Notes under the pieces: generated by a model
What the model was told of the DNA's origin: nothing
Seen by the model: the letters and a program-made list of their open reading frames with translations, nothing else
Databases searched by the model: none
Shown here: in pieces, positions 57,586 to 64,000 of the stretch
Numbering within the stretch: position 1 is the first letter of the stretch
Layout: every line of letters starts with the position of its first letter
Program-made: the position numbers and the translations under genes
From: Neochlamydia sp. S13
GTDB taxonomy: Bacteria; Chlamydiota; Chlamydiia; Chlamydiales; Parachlamydiaceae
Assembly (NCBI RefSeq): GCF_000648235.2
Contig: NZ_AP017977.1
Location: 1,240,001-1,304,000, forward strand
DNA length: 64,000 nucleotides
Reading direction: 5' to 3'

Positions 57586-58911
57586 TCAATCAGAAGGTTG
57601 GTAACAAAGGGTGACCGTCCAGCATTTAAAGGACTTTAGATAGGCATCGACCAATCGGCGGGTAGCCAAAAATTCATAGATAATTTTATCATCAGCCCAC
57701 AAAGTAGGAAAAGCATAGCGCATGAATGCTGGTATTTTAGCATTTGTCCACCATTTATCCAATGAAGAATTGCCTCTTTTAAAGCTGTATTTCCCCGAGG
57801 GAATTTGAATAGATAAACGACCCCTCCAAGCCTCCTGCCATCCTGTAATAGGCATAGGGGAATCTAAAGATTCAGTCACTTCAATGGTCCAGTCCCCTGC
57901 CGAATATTTTCCGACCCTATCAAAAGAAAGATCTTCTTTAAAATCTAATAAAGGCTTGCTCATTACAAATAAGCGTTCTCGATCAATATAAACCCAAGTA
58001 TCTTTAGCTAAAAGCTGGCAATTGGCCGCCTTGCTATGGATCTTTTTGCAAGCCTCTTCTATTAGATGACGCGAAAGTTTTAATCCTTCGCTTTCACAAA
58101 CTTTCCTAATCAAATATCTCATTTCAAAATCTGTACACTTCCCATGCGGTTGGAAATTTAAACTGGAACCAAAAGGCCCCTTAATTATATCCTTGAGGTA
58201 ACCTTGCAAGTGATTATCTAAATATTTTTTTAATTCCTGTGCTTCATAGCCTAAGCGGCAAAGACTTTCCTCTATTTTCTTCCCAAATGTGCTAGCTAGA
58301 TGCGGAATAATCGTTTTGCGGAAGCGCGCCCGCAAAAATTTTTCATCTTCATTAGTTTTATCCTCAAAAAACTTATAATTTTTACAAACCAGCCATTGTT
58401 TGATTTGAGATTTTGAGCAAGTTAAAAAAGGTCTCCACAGCTTTAACGTCTGATAATCTGTTACGGGAGCCATCCCCCCTAAATAAGGTAAACTGCCTCC
58501 TTCCAAAACTTTTTTCAAGACCGTTTCTGCTTGATCATTTAAATGGTGCCCTAAGATAACAGCTTGATAACCATGCTGATTACATAAATTCTTAAAGAAA
58601 GCTAAACGTTCGTGACGGCAAGCTTCTTCCATATTGCCAAAAAGCTGGGCGATATTTAAATTCTTTAAATAAATAGGCACATGCATTGAAGCGGCTAAAT
58701 GCTGCAGTTGACGGGCTTCTTCTTTACTTTCTGCCCGCCAGCCATGATCTACATGGGCAGCAGCAAAGTTTAAAGCTTTTAGATTTCTATATTTTATAAG
58801 AAGATAGAAAAGAGCAAGAGAGTCCGATCCTCCTGATAATCCCAAAAGTACGGGCTGCTGATGGTTAGCGTAAATGTTTAAAAAATTAAATAGCGTTTCT
58901 TCTAAATTCAT
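57586..58911 (-). CDS. tilS: tRNA(Ile)-lysidine synthetase
   Basis: 441 residues. The PP-loop GLSGGSDSLALFYLL at about 24-38 binds ATP. AAHVDHGWRAESKEEARQLQ and AVILGHHLNDQAETVLKKVL are family motifs. FEDKTNEDEKFLRARFRKTI recognises the tRNA-binding part, and a C-terminal domain follows (WTNAKIPAFMRYAFPTLWAD). TilS changes C34 of tRNA-Ile(CAU) to lysidine so it reads AUA. In Chlamydia, as I recall, tilS also lies next to ftsH. Confidence 0.93.
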   Translation of the reverse strand: MNLEETLFNFLNIYANHQQPVLLGLSGGSDSLALFYLLIKYRNLKALNFAAAHVDHGWRAESKEEARQLQHLAASMHVPIYLKNLNIAQLFGNMEEACRHERLAFFKNLCNQHGYQAVILGHHLNDQAETVLKKVLEGGSLPYLGGMAPVTDYQTLKLWRPFLTCSKSQIKQWLVCKNYKFFEDKTNEDEKFLRARFRKTIIPHLASTFGKKIEESLCRLGYEAQELKKYLDNHLQGYLKDIIKGPFGSSLNFQPHGKCTDFEMRYLIRKVCESEGLKLSRHLIEEACKKIHSKAANCQLLAKDTWVYIDRERLFVMSKPLLDFKEDLSFDRVGKYSAGDWTIEVTESLDSPMPITGWQEAWRGRLSIQIPSGKYSFKRGNSSLDKWWTNAKIPAFMRYAFPTLWADDKIIYEFLATRRLVDAYLKSFKCWTVTLCYQPSD

Positions 58912-58915
58912 TTAT

Positions 58916-59254
58916 CTAGAAATTGTAAAATTGATAAAAAAAATAGAGACAAAGAAATAGCAAAACAATTAACCAATAAATAAAAAAAGGAGGCTGGGGT
59001 TTTTCCAGTAACAAAGTAGAATCTTCGAGAACTTGCGGTTTATTAAGTTTAAATTTATCTTTAAGCTCTTCCGAATGATGGTCCTCAAACAAGACTTTTA
59101 ATTCTGGAACTTGGCGTGCTGGTAGCCAGTCTTGCCATTCTATTTTCCGCACCCATGTGTCTGGGGTCAAGCGGGGATGAATTTTTAGCTCGGCAATACT
59201 AAAAGGTCCTTCTTTTTGATTGTCAATCTTAATAAACCACTCTTTCTTGTCCAT
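58916..59254 (-). CDS. GYF_2 (DUF4339)-domain protein with C-terminal membrane anchor
   Basis: 112 residues. EWFIKIDNQKEGPFSIAELK, then TPDTWVRKIEWQDWLPARQV, is the GYF_2 pattern (W-(F/Y)...GP-(F/Y)...L...T-W-V...W). One membrane segment, FFIYWLIVLLFLCLYFFYQF, lies at about 89-108, so the domain faces the cytoplasm. It is four bases upstream of tilS on the same strand and probably co-transcribed. The domain binds partners; the target is unknown. Confidence 0.8.
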   Translation of the reverse strand: MDKKEWFIKIDNQKEGPFSIAELKIHPRLTPDTWVRKIEWQDWLPARQVPELKVLFEDHHSEELKDKFKLNKPQVLEDSTLLLEKPQPPFFIYWLIVLLFLCLYFFYQFYNF

Positions 59255-59542
59255 AAGCTCTCTTTAGTTTACGTTTTTATATCGCAGGCAAAAAAAGGAT
59301 TCGATGTCTGTGATTAAAAACTCATTTAATACGTTCATTCAATGATATCCACATTAAAGAAAGCTTTTAACTATTTAAACTTTAGCTAGTCACCTACTTC
59401 AGCTCTTGATTGATCAACTTGCATCAATCATTCAATCTTCCTCTAATATTATTAAGCTCTCGTGCCCATCCACACAATCCTGATTGAGACAAATGATTGA
59501 TTCATTGTATGCTATTTTTTAGCTAATCTTTAGAGTTAAATA

Positions 59543-60691
59543 ATGCCTATAATCTGGCGCTACTTGTTAAAGCAGTATATAAAAGTTTTTTTTCTTTGCC
59601 TACTGTCTTTTATTTTCATTCTTCTAATTACTCGGCTAGATGAGATAGCTCACTTTGCTGCCTTAGGATCTGAGGGATGGATTATCTTATGGTTTATTTT
59701 ACACCAAATTCCCTATTTACTTCCCGTAGCTATTCCTATCTCCTGTTTAATTTCAGCCATCATTTTAATGCAGCGTTTGTCTCAATCTCATGAAATGACA
59801 GCCTTTCGGGCATGCGGCCTTTCTTTGCGGGAGGTGCTGGCTCCTTTGTTAATAGCAAGCTTCTTTATAGCAGCCCTAAACTTTTATATTGTTTCCGAAT
59901 TGGCTACTCAATCCCATTTACAGACGGGTCTTACGAAAATGGAGCTACGCACTATTAACCCCCTCCTCCTTCTTCATAACAAACACTTAATGCGCCTAAG
60001 AGGTATATTTTCAGACACTTTAGGTCAATCCCGTACGGGTGAATATGCGGGTGATAGCATTCTTGCTATCCCCGATAAACACAACTCTAGCATCCATTTA
60101 ATTTTAGCGAAAAACTTACAAGCAAGCCCAGTGACCTTCCAAGGTAGCCAGATGACATTAATCTCTCCTACACATGGCAATCACCTACCGCGCCATGATG
60201 CCTTACTGGTCGAAAATATTGGTGAAATGAAAACATCTATTAAAGATTTTGCCCAACTTCTTCAAAAAAAAGTTTGGACATTAAATAATGATCATTTACG
60301 TCTTGCTTTATTAAGAGCACGTATACAAGATTTGAATAAAGAAAAAAACCTGCGTGGACATAGCGATAATGATAGAGTAGGCTTAGATCTAGTTTCTCGT
60401 AACCTTAATCGAAGTTATGCGGAGCTGATCCGGCGTTTTTCCATATCTCTAGCAGCCTTCACCTTTACATTAATGGGTGCCTCCTTTGGGATGAGCATTA
60501 GTAGAAATCACCATAATCGAGGGCTTTTTTATGTGATAGGATTAGCAGCTTTATATATTGTAGCTTTTTTCTTCGCCAAAGGGGCAGAACATCAGCTAGT
60601 GCTCTCCACTCTATTCTATCTGCTCCCTCAATTGATTATTATTCTCGCCGCTTTAAACATGCTATCGCGTTTGTCCAAAGGAATCGAATAA
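59543..60691 (+). CDS. lptF: lipopolysaccharide export permease LptF (YjgP/YjgQ family)
   Basis: 382 residues with three N-terminal membrane segments (LKQYIKVFFLCLLSFIFILL; WFILHQIPYLLPVAIPISCL; about 95-120), a periplasmic jellyroll region and three C-terminal membrane segments. MTAFRACGLSLREVLAPLL is the family's coupling-helix motif. LptF and LptG form the membrane part of the LptB2FG transporter that moves lipopolysaccharide out of the inner membrane. The last base overlaps the lptG start. Paralogues in this family are hard to tell apart; the order suggests lptF first. Confidence 0.88.
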   Translation: MPIIWRYLLKQYIKVFFLCLLSFIFILLITRLDEIAHFAALGSEGWIILWFILHQIPYLLPVAIPISCLISAIILMQRLSQSHEMTAFRACGLSLREVLAPLLIASFFIAALNFYIVSELATQSHLQTGLTKMELRTINPLLLLHNKHLMRLRGIFSDTLGQSRTGEYAGDSILAIPDKHNSSIHLILAKNLQASPVTFQGSQMTLISPTHGNHLPRHDALLVENIGEMKTSIKDFAQLLQKKVWTLNNDHLRLALLRARIQDLNKEKNLRGHSDNDRVGLDLVSRNLNRSYAELIRRFSISLAAFTFTLMGASFGMSISRNHHNRGLFYVIGLAALYIVAFFFAKGAEHQLVLSTLFYLLPQLIIILAALNMLSRLSKGIE

Positions 60692-61767
60692 TGATTAAAA
60701 TCTGGCCCCGTTATTTTTTAAAAGAAACCATTAAATCTTTTTTTCTTTTTATCTTAACTTTTTATGGTCTTTATGTACTAATCGATTATTCTAGCCATGC
60801 CAGCAATTTCCATTATCATCACTTTTATTTTCAAGTTTACGAAATAGCCCTTTACTATGTCTGCGAATTTGCCCCAAGAATGGAAGTTTTCATTCCTTTT
60901 GGCTTGCTTTTAGCTACCATCCGTACTCTTACTAATTTAAATATCCATAATGAGTTGGTGGCGCTAATGGCTAGCGGTATCCCCCTTCGAACATTAATCA
61001 GACCTTTTATCTTTTTGGGAATGGCGATGGTTTTGCTGATCTATATAAACACCCAGTTTTGGATCCCTCTAGCCTTGCAGAAAATTAAGCAGATCGAGCA
61101 AACCCATCGTATCCACAAGCATAAAGGCCTTCTTCAGTTAGCAGTAAAAAACTTAAATTTAAAGGATAATAGCCATATTATCTTTCATGATTATAACTCT
61201 AATGAAAAAAAACTTGTGGACGCCTATTGGATTCGTGATATTAATGATATCTACCGGATTAAATACCTTTATCCCTATAATCAGCCTCCTGTAGGGCATT
61301 TTATCGATCATTTTAAACGCCAACCTACAGGCGAGCTTGTGATTATAGAAAGTTTCGACCTTCTCTCTTTTCCGGAAATGCGTTTTCACAAACGTGATCT
61401 TTTTCAAGGAATAACAAATCCGGAGGATGAATCTCTGTCTGAATTATGGAAGAAACTCCCGCCTTCTTTTAACATACAAAGCCAGAAAGAATCTCAAAGG
61501 GCCTCTGTTTTTTACCATAAAATGATTATACCTTGGTTATGCCTACTAGCGGTTATCGGTATTGCACCCTTCTGCGTGAGGTACTCACGCACTCTTTCTC
61601 CTTTTTTTATCTATACTTTAGGTATTTTTGGTTTAGTGGCCATCTATCTTCTCCTTAATGCTGCTCTTGTACTAGGAAAAAGGCAGGTTGTAGAACCCTG
61701 GCTAGCTACTCTCTTTCCATTTTTCATCTGCGCAAGCCTAGCTTCTTATAAATACTTAAAACTCTAA
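60691..61767 (+). CDS. lptG: lipopolysaccharide export permease LptG (YjgP/YjgQ family)
   Basis: 358 residues with the same six-segment layout. The coupling motif LVALMASGIPLRTLIRPFIF lies at about 90-109, a periplasmic region at 140-260, and three membrane segments close the protein. Its start overlaps the lptF stop by one base (TAATG), so the two are translated together. In C. trachomatis, as I recall, similar permeases lie next to tilS and ftsH. Confidence 0.88.
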   Translation: MIKIWPRYFLKETIKSFFLFILTFYGLYVLIDYSSHASNFHYHHFYFQVYEIALYYVCEFAPRMEVFIPFGLLLATIRTLTNLNIHNELVALMASGIPLRTLIRPFIFLGMAMVLLIYINTQFWIPLALQKIKQIEQTHRIHKHKGLLQLAVKNLNLKDNSHIIFHDYNSNEKKLVDAYWIRDINDIYRIKYLYPYNQPPVGHFIDHFKRQPTGELVIIESFDLLSFPEMRFHKRDLFQGITNPEDESLSELWKKLPPSFNIQSQKESQRASVFYHKMIIPWLCLLAVIGIAPFCVRYSRTLSPFFIYTLGIFGLVAIYLLLNAALVLGKRQVVEPWLATLFPFFICASLASYKYLKL

Positions 61768-61799
61768 ATTAAAAATCCCTCCTGTTGAGTAGAGAGACA

Positions 61800-62175
61800 T
61801 TTTCCAGAGGGCTGGGTAGGTAAGCTTTTTTGAAGCGTATAATAAGGAATATAAAATTTGAATCAATATTGTTAACACTCCGCCAGGCATGCCTGTACCT
61901 GTACCTATGGTGCACATGTTAGAGTTTGCCTGGAGTGTTTGGCGGATTCTCATACGCCTTTAAGCTACCCCTTATGCACCTCCATACTTTATAAAAGCAA
62001 CCCCTGACGTCGATTGGTAGCTTTAAGAGGATTGGGTATGCAGCCTAGCTTTATAAGCGTATTGCTTATAATTTCGCCTACAAATTTAGCCTGTTCAGGT
62101 TATTTATAGTTATCTAGCAAGCTTAGTACAGCACCAGATCAGGTGGCTTAAAGCGATATAAATGCTAATATAAAT
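61800..62175 (-). pseudogene. decayed lipoprotein copy and spacer, repeated at 63186-63560
   Basis: On the minus strand MCTIGTGTGMPGGVLTILIQ matches MRPIGTGIGMPDGVVTMLAL of the intact lipoprotein at 62176. Nearer 62175 are remnants of its N-terminal coding sequence (AKFVGEI-like bases at about 62070). There is no usable start or frame. The block is nearly the same as 63186-63560. It contains a perfect 12-base palindrome CAGGCATGCCTG. Confidence 0.6.
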
Positions 62176-62727
62176 TTATTTCTTATTTTTATCTTGAACC
62201 ATTTTCAAAGCTTCCTCAAACTTTTCTTTTTCTACTTTCATGTATTTGTTAGGATTTTCAGCACTAGTATACTTGTAATCGATGGAAGCATTTATTGAAG
62301 AGATCACACCATAGTTTGGATCAAAAATATCATTTCTAAATTTATCTTCCAAAAATATCCTAACTTCAACATCTTTAGCGCTGAATGGATAATTTTTTAA
62401 GTAAGGTCTAATTTTTTCATGAGTATTGATAATTTGAAGTATTTCTTGTACGCAATCTACAATGATTTTACGCCCTTCCTCTCGGCTTAAGGGACCTGTT
62501 TTTTCAAAACTTAAGGCTAGCATAGTCACCACTCCATCAGGCATGCCTATGCCTGTACCAATAGGACGCATATCATACTTTGAACGAAGCTTTTTGGAAG
62601 CTTTATCTAAAATTTCGCCTACAAATTTCGCCTGTTCAGGCTCTTCATAGCTATTCAATAAGCTCAATACGCAACCAGATAGCATGAACATTAAAATGAT
62701 AAGAATGGGAACATGAAATTTATTCAT
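62176..62727 (-). CDS. putative lipoprotein, founder of a decaying local family
   Basis: 183 residues. The signal peptide FHVPILIILMFMLSGC has a clear lipobox (LSGC), so Cys19 is lipidated. The mature part has KLRSKYDMRPIGTGIGMPDG, a helix region and the C-terminal YTSAENPNKYMKVEKEKFEE. No domain is recognised. A truncated relative lies at 63561-63797, and degraded pieces of a similar gene at 61800-62175 and 63186-63560. It follows the DUF687-like fragment by 12 bases. Confidence 0.75.
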   Translation of the reverse strand: MNKFHVPILIILMFMLSGCVLSLLNSYEEPEQAKFVGEILDKASKKLRSKYDMRPIGTGIGMPDGVVTMLALSFEKTGPLSREEGRKIIVDCVQEILQIINTHEKIRPYLKNYPFSAKDVEVRIFLEDKFRNDIFDPNYGVISSINASIDYKYTSAENPNKYMKVEKEKFEEALKMVQDKNKK

Positions 62728-62739
62728 AATTTTTTGTCG

Positions 62740-63189
62740 TTACCTTTTATCTTCAAGAAAAGAGTTAATATGGTCTATTTTTACTTTTTTGTACGTAGAG
62801 CTTTGGAAAGAGTGGTCATGAAAAGCGGCCCCTGGGCAAGAATTTAAGGTCACTGTGTCGCGTTTACTCCGTATTAATCCTCCCACATCAATATAAGGGA
62901 TAGGATCGCGCCAAGCTTGTGCTCGATAGTGATAAGCTTTTCTACAGGAGTCAGCATATATATAAGCTGCTGGAGCAATGGCTAACACAGTAATTTGCTT
63001 GCGTAGCTTTTCATCATAACTTAAAAGAGCATTTCTGACATTTATAGCCCCTTGGCTATGGCAAATTTGAAAATACTCTCCGCGTGGATATTCGTCAAAG
63101 AATTTATTCCATGTTTCATGATTAACGCGTACTGGAGGCGTAGCTCTATAACATAGACCTAAACCTGATTCAACACAATCGCTAATCAA
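62740..63189 (-). CDS. DUF687-like alpha/beta-hydrolase fragment, N-terminus missing
   Basis: 149 readable residues from a TTG at 63189. GEYFQICHSQGAINVRNALL holds a nucleophile elbow (C-H-S-Q-G in place of GxSxG); then KQITVLAIAPAAYIYADSCR, YIDVGGLIRSKRDTVTLNS and a possible catalytic His in AFHDHSFQSSTYK. The pattern resembles the C-terminal part of chlamydial DUF687 proteins, known only from chlamydiae as far as I recall. The sequence starts abruptly where the duplicated block (63186) begins, so the N-terminal part was probably cut off by the duplication. Confidence 0.6.
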   Translation of the reverse strand: MISDCVESGLGLCYRATPPVRVNHETWNKFFDEYPRGEYFQICHSQGAINVRNALLSYDEKLRKQITVLAIAPAAYIYADSCRKAYHYRAQAWRDPIPYIDVGGLIRSKRDTVTLNSCPGAAFHDHSFQSSTYKKVKIDHINSFLEDKR

Positions 63190-63560
63190 TTAGAGGGCTG
63201 AGTAGGCAGGCTTTTTTAAAGCGTATAATAAGAAATATAAAATTTGAATCAATATTGTTAACACTCCGCCAGGCATGCCTGTACCTGTACCTATGGTGCA
63301 CATGTTAGAGTTTGCCTGGAATGTTTGGCGGATTCTCATACGCCTTTAAGCTAACCCTTATGCACCTCCATACTTTATAAAAGCATCCCCTGAAGTCGAT
63401 TGGTAGCTTGAAAGGATTGGGTATGCAAGCCTACCTTTATAAGGTCAATTACTTAAAATTTAGCCTACCAGGCTAGCCGTTCAGCTTCTTTATAGCTATC
63501 TAGCAAGCTTAGTACAGCACCAGATAGACGGCTTAAAGCGATAAAATTGGGAATATAAAT
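63186..63560. repeat. second copy of the 61800-62175 block
   Basis: About 375 bases matching 61800-62175, including the IGTGTGMPGGVLTILIQ-coding bases and CAGGCATGCCTG. Each copy stands directly downstream of a lipoprotein coding end. Confidence 0.8.
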
Positions 63561-63797
63561 TTATTTCTTACTTTCATTTTGAACCATTTTCAATGCTTCC
63601 TCAAACTTTTCTTCCTCTATCTTCATGTATCTGTTGGGGTTTTCAGAAGCGGTAAACATATAGTCTATTTGGGCTTTTGTAGAAGAAAGAGCCCCGAAAT
63701 GTGGGTAATAAATATTGTAGCCTGAGGGGTCCTCCAGAAAAATTGCAATCTCAATATCATTAGGGGTAAAGGGATAATTTTTTAAGTAGTTTGACAT
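63561..63797 (-). pseudogene. lipoprotein paralogue truncated at its N-terminus by a transposon
   Basis: 78 residues matching residues about 106-183 of the lipoprotein at 62176: YLKNYPFTPNDIEIAIFLED against YLKNYPFSAKDVEVRIFLED, and ASENPNRYMKIEEEKFEEAL. The signal peptide and first half are absent. The sequence changes at about 63800, where an insertion sequence appears to begin. Confidence 0.7.
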
Positions 63798-63914
63798 GAT
63801 TTAAAGGGTGTTTCATGCTTGAACAATATTTTGAGAGCATTTTTTCTCCCAAATTGCTATAATTTGTTTACGCCTAAATCATTATAAAGCTCTTAATTTC
63901 TTGCAAAGTTGACT

Positions 63915-64000
63915 ATGAAACCAATCAAGTTAGATAACCAACAAGGTCGTCTTTTTAAATCCCGCTTTAGCGATGAACTTAACCCCAATCATCCTCTCAT
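63915..64000 (+). CDS. transposase N-terminus (IS5/IS1182-like), cut by window edge
   Basis: From the ATG at 63915: MKPIKLDNQQGRLFKSRFSD, then ELNPNHPL. The (L/F)F.SR...(E/Q)L(N/D)PNHPL pattern is the usual start of a class of IS5/IS1182-type transposases. Only 28 residues are visible. The element's left end is probably near 63803 (GGGTGTTTCATGCTTGAAC). Confidence 0.6.
   Translation, partial: MKPIKLDNQQGRLFKSRFSDELNPNHPL

Overview
The window is AT-rich bacterial DNA, most likely from an amoeba-associated chlamydia (Parachlamydiaceae, for example a Neochlamydia- or Protochlamydia-like organism). This is an inference from several features: a chlamydia-style shikimate cluster (aroA-aroK-aroC-aroDE fusion); an ftsH-tilS-lptF/lptG neighbourhood that I recall from Chlamydia; a very long FtsH; a DUF687-like fragment; and eukaryote-like F-box and tetratricopeptide (TPR) proteins of the kind amoeba symbionts send into their hosts. 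I found no tRNA or rRNA gene.

Layout. 1-18.2 kb is mostly core: holA (cut by the window edge), a lipoprotein, trmO broken by an in-frame amber codon, two unknown proteins, a decayed hicAB toxin-antitoxin pair, the polyamine transporter potABCD, the shikimate cluster, a ROK glucokinase and htpX. 18.3-29.9 kb holds two copies of a giant F-box + nucleotidyltransferase + TPR gene. Copy 1 is intact (1233 codons). Copy 2 is split by an IS4-like and an IS630-like element and by a small frameshifting deletion. Both insertions can be excised on paper to restore the reading frame. A dead ISKra4-type element sits between the copies. 30.6-44.1 kb is a locus of coiled-coil proteins: one divergent 593-residue protein and a tandem array of five paralogues whose coiled coils differ by whole heptads. 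The fifth is interrupted by a nested set of transposons: an IS21-like element that itself carries an IS5-like element in istA and an IS1634-like element in istB, the latter flanked by a 228-bp target duplication.

44.1-52.6 kb is accessory DNA. It holds a group II intron that has lost its reverse transcriptase gene, two members of an unrecognised protein family, a paralogous pair of small unknown proteins, a decayed IS481-type transposase, an IS630 remnant and a 178-bp tandem repeat with near-consensus promoters. 52.6-61.8 kb returns to core genes: an F-box protein, adk, ftsH, tilS, a GYF-like membrane protein and lptF/lptG (lipopolysaccharide export). 61.8-64 kb is a rearranged, partly duplicated region with a lipoprotein, its decayed copies, a truncated DUF687-like hydrolase and the start of another transposase.

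The two strongest candidates for undescribed biology are the F-box/nucleotidyltransferase/TPR fusion and the heptad-variable coiled-coil array with its divergent partner, which shares a short sequence module. Both are probably host-interaction proteins, but no secretion or host target can be read from sequence alone.
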